A DNA stretch of 64,000 nt, from the NCBI RefSeq assembly GCF_004345365.1, contig NZ_SLVF01000011.1, forward strand, positions 124,001 through 188,000. Direction: 5' to 3'. The translations under genes and the position numbers were made by a program. Source of the DNA: Kribbella sp. VKM Ac-2568 (lineage in GTDB: Bacteria > Actinomycetota > Actinomycetes > Propionibacteriales > Kribbellaceae). Each line of letters starts with the position of its first letter. Position 1 is the first letter of the stretch. This document shows positions 52,039 to 60,930 of this stretch, in pieces. The notes under the pieces were generated by a model. That model did not search any database and had not been told where the DNA came from. It saw only the letters and a list, made by a program, of their open reading frames with translations.

Positions 52039-53090
52039 CGCGCTGCTCCCGAGAGCCGGGCCTGGCACGACGTGCAGACAGGAATCTCCCGCGCTCGTCC
52101 ACCGGCAGGCGTGTACATCCAGTCCCTCGCCGAGGTTCCGTGCGCCGGATCGAAGAAGCAGGCGGCCCGCCTCGGCGGCACAGGCGTCCCGGCCACGAGA
52201 GCCTGCGCCGTGGCGAGCCTCCAGCGGCCGTACTCCACCGTGGCCCGCACTTCCCGCAGCCGCGCGTCATCCGGCTGGCCGTCGACCACCCGGCCGGCCT
52301 CCGTGTACGCGTCGAGCGCGGCCTGCACATCCGCTGCCGTGTTCACGCCGTCCACACGCACGTCGGCGGTGTCCAGTTCCTCGCCGAACCGCGTCATGTC
52401 CTCCCTGGCCAGCTTCTGCCGTTCCTCGAGGGCGTCCGCCTCATCCGGCAGTACGTCGTACGACGGCCGGTAGAGCGCAGGCCCTTCGTCGTTGCCCGGG
52501 CGGCGCTTCCACCACCGCAGACCGAAGCCCAACCCCACCAGGACGATCAGCACGATCACCAGCGGCCACAGCCACCCCGGAGTACCGCCGGATGAGCCCG
52601 GGACGGCCAGTTCATTCAGTACGCCGTCCAGCAGCCCGACCGGATCCGACCGGCTGTGCTTCTCGAGCTCATCCGTCAGGATCTCGGCGATGGGTGTGTC
52701 GACTCCCACCGCGCTCCCCCAGGTGATCGCTCCGCCGAAGACCACCAGGTAGATCCCGTCAGCTTTCTGCTGGTCCACCACCTCGTCGACGAAGGCCCGA
52801 GCGGCGTCTTCCTGCGCACCCAAGCGGAGAGCGGCTGCTGGTACTACAGCGATCCGGATGGCCTGGTTCTGCCCACTGACCCTCTCAGCGAGCCGGGCGG
52901 CCTCCTGCTCCGGAACCAGCGAGCGCTGCGACGGTTCGACGTACACAGGCGAGCTCTTCCAGCCCTCCACTACGTCAAGGGGAGTGACTGTGCTCTGTTC
53001 GACCTCGGTGGGCGTCGGCGAGGGATCCGCCGACGCCACCTGAGGAAGAGCCCAGCAGGTCAGGAGCAGGAGGCCGGCCAGCAGACGCAT
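52035..53090 (-). CDS. TPM-like membrane protein with Cys/His module (paralog B)
   Basis: The 351-residue protein is built like paralog A: a signal peptide (MRLLAGLLLLTCWALPQVASA), a TPM-like outer domain (AIRIAVVPAAALRLGAQEDA; ADGIYLVVFGGAITWG) and one helix (WLWPLVIVLIVLVGLGFGL). A helical cytosolic part then leads into CFFDPAHG...YTPAGGRAREIPVCTSCQAR, where the protein ends. It lacks the Ser/Gly/Arg tail of A. It is the first gene of the pair. I do not know a named function. Confidence 0.85.
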   Translation of the reverse strand: MRLLAGLLLLTCWALPQVASADPSPTPTEVEQSTVTPLDVVEGWKSSPVYVEPSQRSLVPEQEAARLAERVSGQNQAIRIAVVPAAALRLGAQEDAARAFVDEVVDQQKADGIYLVVFGGAITWGSAVGVDTPIAEILTDELEKHSRSDPVGLLDGVLNELAVPGSSGGTPGWLWPLVIVLIVLVGLGFGLRWWKRRPGNDEGPALYRPSYDVLPDEADALEERQKLAREDMTRFGEELDTADVRVDGVNTAADVQAALDAYTEAGRVVDGQPDDARLREVRATVEYGRWRLATAQALVAGTPVPPRRAACFFDPAHGTSARDWMYTPAGGRAREIPVCTSCQARLSGAAR

Positions 53091-53159
53091 GGGCCGAAAG
53101 TCTGCCCTAGCCGGGGTCTACCGGTTCAGCCGGCACCTGGGGTGTCGGAGGCCTGCTGG

Positions 53160-54362
53160 TTAGTCGACCGCCGCGGCCAGGCACTCCTCGGCTTCGACCG
53201 GCTCGAGGTGCTCGACCTGCTGCAATGCCGGGTCACGGCGCAAGGTGTACAGCAGGCCGAGCACCACCAGACCGAGGGCTGCGGCAATCGGCGGGAGGAA
53301 CTGAACGCCCACCAGCTTGATGATCACGCCGCCTGCTACCGCGGACAGCCCTGCGCCCAGGTAGATCGCGGAGGCGTTCATGGCCAGCAGGAGGCCGCCG
53401 CCCTCACCCAGCTCCAGCAGGAGGTTCTGGATCGGCGGGTTGAAGGCCCAGGTGAACAGGCTCCAGACGAACAGCGCGATGGCGGCACCGGCCACAGTGG
53501 TCGCGCTCAGCGTCAGGGTGGCGATCACCGCGGTGAAGCCGATCAGCGTCACCGTCAGCGTGCGCAGGCTGCCGAAGCGGTCCGTCGCGCGGCCGCCGAC
53601 CAGGTTGCCCAGCACCGCGCCCACGCCGTACACGAGGAGCAGGATGCCGACCGTTCCACCCTTCAGGTGGGCGGTCTCGGCGAGCAACGGCACTACGTAG
53701 ATGTAGACGCTCATGGTCGCGAGCACGGCCAGGACCGTCATCAGCAGCACGGTCTGGACGCGCCGGTCGGTCAGTCCGGCGAACCGCTCGCGCAAGCTCA
53801 CCGCGGCCGGCGCGGCCGCCTTCGGCAGCGCGGACCGCACCGCGAGAGCGACCACGAGGCAGACGGCCGCGATCAGCGCGAACACGCCGCGGTACCCGAG
53901 GCTGTCACCGAGCAGGCTGCCCGCCGGTACGCCGAGCACCAGGGCGAAGGTCAGTCCGCCGAACACCACTGCGACCGCTCGGCCTCGCTCCTCCGGTGGC
54001 AGGAATCCGGTCGCGAACAATGTCGCCGCCGGGGTGTACGCCGCGGCGCCGAGCGCGGCCACGATCCGGCCGACGATGAGGGGAGGGTAGTTCGTCGCGA
54101 TGGCCGCGATGCCGTTGCCCAGCGCGGCCAGCAGCAACGCCGCGATCAGCAGGGTACGGCGCTCCCAGCGGCCCGTGAGCGTCGACAACAGCGGCGCGCC
54201 GACGGCGTACGAGAGGGCGAAGGCGGTGGCGAGCTGGCCCGCGGCCGTCAGCGAGACGTGCAGCTCGGAGCTGACGGCGGGCAGCACGCCGGACACGACG
54301 TACGCGCTGGTGCCGACGGCGAAAGCACCCGCGGCCAGCAGGTAGATGCGTGCGGACATCAA
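53160..54362 (-). CDS. MFS exporter, AraJ/Cmr-like (DHA1)
   Basis: It is a 400-residue, 12-helix MFS exporter. GTSAYVVSGVLPAVSSELHV, then TGRWERRTLL, and FLPPEERGRAVAVVFGGLT followed by GVPAGSLLG (motif C) are typical of AraJ-like DHA1 proteins. It may export sugars or drugs. It is divergent from an ArsR regulator, with a large palindrome between them. Confidence 0.9.
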   Translation of the reverse strand: MMSARIYLLAAGAFAVGTSAYVVSGVLPAVSSELHVSLTAAGQLATAFALSYAVGAPLLSTLTGRWERRTLLIAALLLAALGNGIAAIATNYPPLIVGRIVAALGAAAYTPAATLFATGFLPPEERGRAVAVVFGGLTFALVLGVPAGSLLGDSLGYRGVFALIAAVCLVVALAVRSALPKAAAPAAVSLRERFAGLTDRRVQTVLLMTVLAVLATMSVYIYVVPLLAETAHLKGGTVGILLLVYGVGAVLGNLVGGRATDRFGSLRTLTVTLIGFTAVIATLTLSATTVAGAAIALFVWSLFTWAFNPPIQNLLLELGEGGGLLLAMNASAIYLGAGLSAVAGGVIIKLVGVQFLPPIAAALGLVVLGLLYTLRRDPALQQVEHLEPVEAEECLAAAVD

Positions 54363-54387
54363 GGGACCTTCCGGGGTGGACGACTAG

Positions 54388-54420
54388 TTCGACGTTGATC
54401 GTACTACGATCTTCATCGAA
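54388..54420. promoter_or_regulatory. Candidate ArsR operator, 33-base palindrome
   Basis: A perfect core GATCGTACTACGATC (54397-54411) and outer arms TTCGA (54388-54392) and TCGAA (54416-54420) share one centre at 54404. It lies 26 bases from the MFS start and 28 bases from arsR. Confidence 0.75.
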
Positions 54421-54447
54421 CTTCGACAGGCGTCGTACTATGGACCC

Positions 54448-54759
54448 ATGACCACAAGGGCGCTGCCGCAACCGGACCGCGAGGAGATTCGCGTCGAGAC
54501 GGTCCTGCAGGCACTGGGCGAACCCGTCCGGCTACAGATCGTCCGCGCGCTGGCCGACGCACCCGAGGGCATCGCGTGCGGTGACATCGAGCTCCCGGTC
54601 ACCGCCTCGACCCGCGCCCACCACCTCCGCACCCTGCGCGAAGCCGGCGTCCTCAGCACCCACACCGAAGGCACTCGCCGCATCAGCACCCTGCGCCGCG
54701 AGGACCTCGAAACCCTCTACCCCGGCCTCCTGACCGGCATCCTCGCCGCCCAACGCTGA
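54448..54759 (+). CDS. ArsR-family regulator
   Basis: It is a 103-residue winged-helix repressor: LQALGEPVRLQIVRALADAP, then ASTRAHHLRTLREAGVLST and RRISTLRREDLE. Cysteine-type metal sites of ArsR/SmtB are not visible (only one Cys, in GIACGD), so it may sense something other than a metal. It is divergent from the MFS exporter and likely controls both genes. Confidence 0.9.
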   Translation: MTTRALPQPDREEIRVETVLQALGEPVRLQIVRALADAPEGIACGDIELPVTASTRAHHLRTLREAGVLSTHTEGTRRISTLRREDLETLYPGLLTGILAAQR

Positions 54760-54803
54760 CGACCCGAGTCCCGGCGCCTGCGACCCGAGTACCGCGGACG
54801 CCG

Positions 54804-55358
54804 CTAGCCGGCGAGCTTCGCGACAAAGCGCGGGTAGTGCGGGTCGAACACCCCGGCACCAGCCGCGCGGACCTCCTCGGGCGTCCACCACCGCGCCTCG
54901 CGGAACTCGGCCGGATCAGTCATCAACGACATCCCCCGCCGCCCGTGCACCACGAACCACAAGCTCACGTCGATGTGCCCGTGATCAACCCCGACCGTCT
55001 CGGTGACGGTGATGAAAGCGGGCAAGGCATCCACAAGCTCCGCGTGTACTCCGAGCTCCTCGGATGCCTCCCGCCGGGCAGCGTCCACCGGATCCTCGTC
55101 CGGCTCGACGTGGCCGCCCGGCGGCAGCCACAACTTCGCGTTCAGGTGATCCACCAGCAGACTGCTCCGATCCACCGGATCGATCACCACCACGTACGAC
55201 ACCAGATGTGGACTCGGTGTCGCCGGCTTCACCCGCCGGAACACATCGTCAGTGCTCGCCAACCACCTCAACGCCTCGTCCCGATGCCCCGCCTCCACCT
55301 CGTCGAACGCCACAATCCCCCGCACCAAATCCTGAACCCTCCGCACCGAACTCCGCAT
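54804..55358 (-). CDS. Nudix hydrolase
   Basis: It is a 184-residue pyrophosphohydrolase. The Nudix box runs from GHVEPDEDP to RREASEELGV, matching Gx5Ex7REUxEExGU. The part before it, LLVDHLNAKLWLPPGG, is typical. The ATG at 55358 was chosen because upstream codons lack likeness. Its 5' end overlaps, on the opposite frame of the same strand, the end of the GH16 reading frame. The substrate may be a nucleotide or ADP-ribose derivative. Confidence 0.88.
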   Translation of the reverse strand: MRSSVRRVQDLVRGIVAFDEVEAGHRDEALRWLASTDDVFRRVKPATPSPHLVSYVVVIDPVDRSSLLVDHLNAKLWLPPGGHVEPDEDPVDAARREASEELGVHAELVDALPAFITVTETVGVDHGHIDVSLWFVVHGRRGMSLMTDPAEFREARWWTPEEVRAAGAGVFDPHYPRFVAKLAG

Positions 55359-57990
55359 GCGCCGACCCTGCCAGCACCCTCCGACAGGAGGGGCTGACCG
55401 GAACGAACTTGGTGTAGCTGGTGCGGAGGTAGCCGGTGGAGGACGGATTGGAGACGGTGACGTGCCCCGCTGTACCGGCGGCGAACTGGTACCGGCCGAG
55501 CAGGATCCACTGCATTCCACCGGTCTTCTGACTGAGGTCCTTGCTCGCAGTGCCAGTCGCATGGGTGACCACGTAGTGCGCGGCCGCTGTGCTGTTCTCG
55601 TGGTTGGGCACCCACGCGTACACGTCGTACGGGCCGCCGCTAGGCAGGTCCGGCCGCCAGTCAGCGGTCCTGCCGACACCGTTGGCCGCGCGAGTCCCCG
55701 AGGTCAGCCAGCCCGGCACACTGGACGGTGCCCAGACCCCAGTCTCGCTGTAGCCCGGGTCCGCGACTCCCACGATCACCATCGGCAGCGGCGTCACCGA
55801 GACCGTCGCCGGCGCCGATTCGTTGCCGCTGAGGTCTACGGCCTTCACCTGCAGGTTGTGCGCCACATTGTTCGCCAGGTCCGGCACGGGGATGCCCTGG
55901 GCAACCAACCCGGGGTTGCCGATGTTGCCGACCGGCTCGTCGGTGTTCATCAGCACACCGTCGGCGTAGATGTTGTAGCCGAGCAGATCCAGCTCAGGGC
56001 TCTGGTTCCAGTACAGAACCGCCTGGCCGTTGGCAGCCTCCCCCACCAGACCAGTAGGCGTCGCAGGAGCCTGACCATCAGCAGGGACCTGTACTGCGAC
56101 CGGGGCTGAGGCCGGCGACTCGTTGCCGGACCTGTCGATCGTCGTGACAGACAACTGGTACGTCTGCCCGGCAGCCAGCTCGTGCAGCTGGAACGACCCA
56201 CGGCGTACCGGGTTGGCAGTCTGTCGCCGGCCATCGAGGTAGACGTGATGCCCGACCACGTCCGCGCCCGTCACCGGAGTCCACTGGAGGTCGAGTACAG
56301 CGTCGCCCGTCGCCGGGAAGGTCTCCACGGTCTTGGTGACATTCGTCGGAGTCACCGGAGCCACGGTGTCGGCGGCAGGCGCCGGGACGAACTTCACCGC
56401 ATCAGCGCGGAGATAACCCTCATGCCCCGACGGCTTGCTCAGCTCGACCCAGCCCGCACCACCCGCCGCGAACTGGTAGTTGCCTAGCCGCACCCACCGA
56501 TCGACACCGACCGACTCCGCCGGATCCACCGGCGCGCTGGCGCCCGCACTGCTGGTGACGACGTACTGCGCTGTCGTCACGTTCAGGGAGTTCCCCGGGA
56601 TCCAGGCGTAGACGTCGTACGGCCCGGCCGAAGGTAGCTGCGGAGTCCACCGAGCCGTGGAGGTCGAGGTGGACGAGTAGCGAGTGTCCGTCGCCTGCCA
56701 GCCCTTCACCGTGGTGGTACTGGTCCACGGCCCGGCCTCGGTATACCCGGCGCTGCCGTTGTCGATCACTACCGTAGGGACGAACTTCACCGCGTCCGCC
56801 CGCAGCGTGCCGGTCGCACCCGCGTTGTTGACGAGTTGCACCTTCCGGCCGGCTCCCGGTGTCATCACGTAGGAGCCGAGGTCGATCCACTGCTGACCCG
56901 CCTTCGTCTGATCCACCAGGACGTTCGTAGTACCGCCGTCATGGGTGATCGCGTAGCGGGCCGCAGTACTGCCGGTTCTGATGAAGTCCGGGTTCCACGC
57001 GTAGACCTCGTAGGACTGCGTCGCGGGCAGAGCAGGTGTCCAGGTCGCGGAGGCACCCGTGGTCGCCGCGCGCCGGGTGAGCTTGTCCTGATAGCCGTAC
57101 GCATCCCCCGCCGCCGACCACGTACCGGTCTCGGCGTAGCCCGGATCTCCGTTGTCCACAAGGACTTCACCAGAGGCAACGTCGCTGGCGGAGTCCATCG
57201 GCTTGTAGTAGCGGAAGTAGTCCCATGTCGTCTCACCCGGCAGGTTCGTCTCGGTCACGGGCTCGGTGAATCCGAGTGTGGTGAGCCAGACGTTCTGCAG
57301 GGCATGCGGTCCCGGGTAGGCGAGAGTGCGGCTCAAGACGCCGTCGACGTAGAAGCGGATCTCTGTCGGCAGCCACTCGTAGCCGTACGTGTGATACCCG
57401 TCCGACGAGTCCGGCCCGGCGTACACTCCGCCCGGGTTGCCGATGTGCTGCGGCACCGTCCAGTGCGTGTGCTGCTGGACCGTGCCCGGCGCGTGCGAGT
57501 CGATCTCGAACCCGTCGATCTCGTTGAACCTGTTGTACGGACCCTTGTACGACGGGGCGTCCGGCACATAGTCGGCCAGGCCCATCTGCCAGAAGGCAGA
57601 GTGGAAGCCCTTGTCGCCCCACAACCTCGCCCGCGTCTCGTAGTACCCGTAGCCGAAGGTCTTCGTCGAGATGATGCCGCCACAGGTGTAGTCCGTGTCG
57701 CCGTTCACCTCCTTCTCCAGCGCGATGTGCATGACCCCGCCGCCGACCGTGACGTTGTCCGGGTCGTTCTTGCAGATCGCCTTCGAGCCCTCGCGCTTGT
57801 ACCAGTCGTTCGCGGCGAGCGTCGTGCCGGAGAAATCGTCCGACCAGTCGAGCTGGTACCCGGCTGGGACGTGGTTCGGGCCGGGTGCCGGGTCGGCCGT
57901 GGCCGGCGCGACGCCGAACACGGCGGAGACGGTGAGGGTGGATGCGATGAGTGCGAGTGAGGCCAGGAATCGAACAGGGCGGACGGTCAT
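55249..57990 (-). CDS. Secreted multidomain GH16 glycoside hydrolase
   Basis: The protein has a signal peptide (1-32), then a GH16 beta-jelly-roll catalytic domain (about 40-275) with ExDxxE in NEIDGFEID (Glu157, Asp159, Glu162), the form found in laminarinase, agarase and carrageenase branches. After it come two golvesin-like domains (each ends LRADAVKFVP), two FN3 domains (PTNVTK..., PTGLVG...) and a third golvesin-like domain that ends TKFVPV. It should cut a beta-glycan outside the cell. The 913-residue frame runs on about 50 residues past FVPV into the nudix gene, with no domain-like sequence. The start ATG is 93 bases after the dehydratase gene. Confidence 0.87.
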   Translation of the reverse strand: MTVRPVRFLASLALIASTLTVSAVFGVAPATADPAPGPNHVPAGYQLDWSDDFSGTTLAANDWYKREGSKAICKNDPDNVTVGGGVMHIALEKEVNGDTDYTCGGIISTKTFGYGYYETRARLWGDKGFHSAFWQMGLADYVPDAPSYKGPYNRFNEIDGFEIDSHAPGTVQQHTHWTVPQHIGNPGGVYAGPDSSDGYHTYGYEWLPTEIRFYVDGVLSRTLAYPGPHALQNVWLTTLGFTEPVTETNLPGETTWDYFRYYKPMDSASDVASGEVLVDNGDPGYAETGTWSAAGDAYGYQDKLTRRAATTGASATWTPALPATQSYEVYAWNPDFIRTGSTAARYAITHDGGTTNVLVDQTKAGQQWIDLGSYVMTPGAGRKVQLVNNAGATGTLRADAVKFVPTVVIDNGSAGYTEAGPWTSTTTVKGWQATDTRYSSTSTSTARWTPQLPSAGPYDVYAWIPGNSLNVTTAQYVVTSSAGASAPVDPAESVGVDRWVRLGNYQFAAGGAGWVELSKPSGHEGYLRADAVKFVPAPAADTVAPVTPTNVTKTVETFPATGDAVLDLQWTPVTGADVVGHHVYLDGRRQTANPVRRGSFQLHELAAGQTYQLSVTTIDRSGNESPASAPVAVQVPADGQAPATPTGLVGEAANGQAVLYWNQSPELDLLGYNIYADGVLMNTDEPVGNIGNPGLVAQGIPVPDLANNVAHNLQVKAVDLSGNESAPATVSVTPLPMVIVGVADPGYSETGVWAPSSVPGWLTSGTRAANGVGRTADWRPDLPSGGPYDVYAWVPNHENSTAAAHYVVTHATGTASKDLSQKTGGMQWILLGRYQFAAGTAGHVTVSNPSSTGYLRTSYTKFVPVSPSCRRVLAGSAHAEFGAEGSGFGAGDCGVRRGGGGASGRGVEVVGEH
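55377..55392. terminator. Hairpin at the likely true end of GH16
   Basis: CCCTCC (55377-55382) and GGAGGG (55387-55392) pair around GACA, just past the codons for FVPVS. It looks like a small terminator and marks where the GH16 product should end. Confidence 0.5.
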
Positions 57991-58083
57991 CAGACGGCTC
58001 CCAACGTCTCGGGCGTGAACCGACGATATGACCGCGCGGGTTTCATGTCCATAGTGCAGATGAGATATCTACACCATGGATCG

Positions 58084-59211
58084 CTACCAGTTGGTGACCG
58101 AGCCGTCCGGCCGGTGCAGCCGGGGGATGACGGCCGTCTCGGGAGGCAGCGCCTGGGACAGGTCGGCGGTGATGCCCAGGCCTGGTGCGTCCGTGGCGGT
58201 CAGCCGGCCGGGCTCGGCCTGGATGGTCGAGGTGAAGGCGCCGAGCGGAGGCGTCGCCCGCTGACACTGCTCCTGCACGCTCACGTTCGGCAGCGCCGTG
58301 TTGAACTGCGTCGACGCGGCCGTGCAGAGTGCGCCGATCGAGTTGTGCAGGGCGAGCTGGACGTGGTGGGTCTCGCACAGGGCGGCGATCTTGCGGCCCT
58401 CGGTGATGCCGGTGTGCCCGAGATCGATCCGGGCGTGGTCGATCAGCTCGTCCTCGACCAACTGCCGGAACTCCCACTTCGTACACAGCTGCTCCCCCGC
58501 CGCGATCGGTACGCCGACCCGCCCGCGGAGCGACTTGTACGCCGAGAGGTGCTCGCCGCGCAGCGGGTCCTCGACGAAGAATGGGCGGAGCGGCTCGAGC
58601 TCACGGCACAGCTGGACGGCCTCGGCCAGGTCGAGCCGGGTGTGCACGTCGAGCAGCAACTCGATCTCGTCGCCCAGCCCGGCCCGCAACTCCCGCATCA
58701 GCTCGACGGTCCACCGAACGGCCCGGCGAGCGTTGTACTCGGGCTCCTCCGGATCCCACGCCGTCAGCCGCAGGTGTTGCCACCCTTGCTCGGCCAGCTC
58801 GGACGCATGGTTGAGTACGTCGTCCATCGACCCACCGCGTACATGCGCATAAGCAGGCACGTAATCCCGCGAGCGCCCACCGAGCAGCGCGTGCACCGGT
58901 ACCCCGAGGCGCTGGCCCTGCAGGTCCCACAAGGCGATGTCGATCCCGGCCAGCACCGACCCGTGGTGCCGGTCGGACGGGAAGAAGGCGGAGCGGTAGC
59001 CGAGCTGCCAGATGCGTTCGATCCGGGTGGCATCGACGCCGACCAACAGCGGGCGCAGATCCTCGACCAGCCCGGCCGCCGCACGCTCCCGGCCGCGCAT
59101 GCCGACCTCGCCGATCCCGGTCAGGCCGTCCTCGGTCCGCACTACCGCCACCAGCGCCGGCCAGTCGTCCGCGGCCGGCAGGGACACCAGGTCGATCTCC
59201 TCGATCTTCAT
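58084..59211 (-). CDS. Mandelate racemase/muconate lactonizing family dehydratase
   Basis: It is a 375-residue enolase-superfamily enzyme, likely an acid-sugar dehydratase. The N-terminal capping domain is followed by the barrel with metal ligands in LLDVHTRLD, VEDPL and GEQL and a catalytic-looking histidine in ALHNSIGAL. It could dehydrate galactonate, fuconate or a similar acid; the substrate is not readable. Its ATG overlaps the lactonase stop by ATGA. Confidence 0.9.
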   Translation of the reverse strand: MKIEEIDLVSLPAADDWPALVAVVRTEDGLTGIGEVGMRGRERAAAGLVEDLRPLLVGVDATRIERIWQLGYRSAFFPSDRHHGSVLAGIDIALWDLQGQRLGVPVHALLGGRSRDYVPAYAHVRGGSMDDVLNHASELAEQGWQHLRLTAWDPEEPEYNARRAVRWTVELMRELRAGLGDEIELLLDVHTRLDLAEAVQLCRELEPLRPFFVEDPLRGEHLSAYKSLRGRVGVPIAAGEQLCTKWEFRQLVEDELIDHARIDLGHTGITEGRKIAALCETHHVQLALHNSIGALCTAASTQFNTALPNVSVQEQCQRATPPLGAFTSTIQAEPGRLTATDAPGLGITADLSQALPPETAVIPRLHRPDGSVTNW

Positions 59212-60080
59212 GCGTCCACCCCATCACATCTGCCTCGCCACGGCCTCGACGCAGGGCCCGTGACTCCCGCGTCGACGGCGAACAACCCGCCACTGCCAGG
59301 CGGCGGATCAGTCAACCCCAGCGAGGCAGTCGTGATCACGAGGCTGCTGCCCTGGAAGCAGACCGCGGTCGGCCTCGGTACGGGCAGCTCGACGGTGGCC
59401 AGCAGCTCACCCGTCGGCGCGTACCGACGGACCTCGCTCGCATCCCACACCGCCACCCAGATGCATCCTTCGTCGTCGAGCACCAGCCCGTCGGGATTCC
59501 CGCCGCCGACCGCGACGATCGTGCGGCGCTCGCCCGGCGTATCTTTGGACAGGTCGATGGCTTCGAGGCGGCGGTGCGGCAGGGTGTCGACGAAGTACAG
59601 CGTCTGGCCGTCCGGACTGAAGTCGATGCCGTTGGCAACGGTCAGGCCGGTCAGCATGGTGTCGACCGAGCCGTCCGGCGACAAGCGGAAGAGCGCCGCG
59701 TGCGGCTGCCGCGGGAGCGCCTGCGAGCCGGCCCAGAAGCTGCCGTCCGGATGGCAGGCGCCGTCGTTCATCTGGTCCCGCCCGGACGTCAGGCCGGTGG
59801 CCAGCGGCGTCACCGTGCCGTCCTCCGCCAGGTGCGCGAACCCCTCCTTCACAGCGATCGCCCACCCGGCACCAGCCTCGGCCAGCGGCACCGCGACCCC
59901 GACCGGCCGGCCGATCTCGTAGTCTCGCGCCACGGTCAGTACGCCATCCGCGAGGCTGCCGCGATGCACCCGGCCGGCCGCGATGTCCACCCAGACCAGC
60001 TCACCGGTCCTGGGATCGAGCCGGGGTGATTCCCCTTGCACGTAAGCGGAGGTGGAGATCAGGTCAGCTCTTGACCGCAC
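59208..60080 (-). CDS. SMP-30/gluconolactonase-like lactonase
   Basis: It is a 290-residue six-bladed propeller of the SMP-30/LRE family, which opens sugar lactones using one divalent metal. The metal ligands are suggested by GESPRLD, MNDGACHPDGSFWAGS, TVANGIDFSPDG and GGNPDGLVLDDEG. It starts at a GTG (60080) inside the end of the permease gene, overlapping by 17 bases, and overlaps the dehydratase by four. In sugar-acid pathways this enzyme stands just before the dehydratase. Confidence 0.92.
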   Translation of the reverse strand: MRSRADLISTSAYVQGESPRLDPRTGELVWVDIAAGRVHRGSLADGVLTVARDYEIGRPVGVAVPLAEAGAGWAIAVKEGFAHLAEDGTVTPLATGLTSGRDQMNDGACHPDGSFWAGSQALPRQPHAALFRLSPDGSVDTMLTGLTVANGIDFSPDGQTLYFVDTLPHRRLEAIDLSKDTPGERRTIVAVGGGNPDGLVLDDEGCIWVAVWDASEVRRYAPTGELLATVELPVPRPTAVCFQGSSLVITTASLGLTDPPPGSGGLFAVDAGVTGPASRPWRGRCDGVDA

Positions 60081-60930
60081 CCGCGATCCCCTCGACGAAG
60101 GTCCGTTGCAGGAACAGGAAGACCACCACGATCGGCACCACGCTGATACAGGCCGCGGCCGCGAGTCCGGTCCAGTCGGTGGTGTCCTGGCCGTAGAACC
60201 CGTACATCCCGACGCCGAGCGTGCGCAGGTCCGGGTTGCCCAGGGTGAACACCAGCGGGATGAAGAAGGCGTTCCAGGCGCCGATGAAGTTCATCAGCGC
60301 CACCGTGCCCATTACCGGCTTCGCCAGCGGCAGCATCACCCGCCAATACGTCCGCAGGTACCCCGCGCCGTCCATCCGCGCGGCTTCCTCCAGCTCCTTC
60401 GGGATCCCGCTGAAGAACCCCATGAACAACAGCACCGGTACGACGAGCGCGGGACCCGCCTGCGCGAGCGCCGAACCGAGCAGGCCGTTGCCGAGCCCGA
60501 GGCCGTTCACCACGATGAAGGTCGGGATGATCGTGTAGCCGTGCGGGATGAACATCGTGGCGATCAGCACCCCGACGAACACCTTCTTGCCCGGCAGCCC
60601 CGGCCTGGCCAGCGCGTAGCCGGCGGTCGAGGCCACCAGCAGCACCATGACGACGACCGCGATCGAGAACGTGATGGTGTTCGCCGTGTAGGTGCTGAAC
60701 TTCGCCGTCGTCCAGGCACGCTGGAAGTTCTCCAGCGTCGCCTCGTCGGGCAGCAGCGACAGGCCGCCGATCAGCATCTCCCGCGGCGTCTTGAAGGCGG
60801 CCGAGATCATCCAGACGAACGGATAGATCCAGACCAGGCACAGCGGGATCAGCAGCAGGTGCCAGACGTTACGCCTGACCAGGCGTCGGTTCAGGCGCCG
60901 GTTCAGGCGCAGTCCCACACCCCCGCTCAT
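60064..60930 (-). CDS. Carbohydrate ABC transporter permease, MalG-like
   Basis: It is a 288-residue CUT1 permease with six helices. The EAA loop is PKELEEAARMDGAGYLRTYW and the C-terminus RTFVEGIAGAVKS is typical of MalG. Its start at 60930 overlaps the stop of the other permease gene by ATGA. Confidence 0.95.
   Translation of the reverse strand: MSGGVGLRLNRRLNRRLVRRNVWHLLLIPLCLVWIYPFVWMISAAFKTPREMLIGGLSLLPDEATLENFQRAWTTAKFSTYTANTITFSIAVVVMVLLVASTAGYALARPGLPGKKVFVGVLIATMFIPHGYTIIPTFIVVNGLGLGNGLLGSALAQAGPALVVPVLLFMGFFSGIPKELEEAARMDGAGYLRTYWRVMLPLAKPVMGTVALMNFIGAWNAFFIPLVFTLGNPDLRTLGVGMYGFYGQDTTDWTGLAAAACISVVPIVVVFLFLQRTFVEGIAGAVKS

Noticed and set aside
58048-58080. Palindrome-like TCCAT/ATGGA arms and AGATATCT before GH16
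   Set aside because: The two do not share a centre and the arms are only five bases, so an operator claim is not supported.
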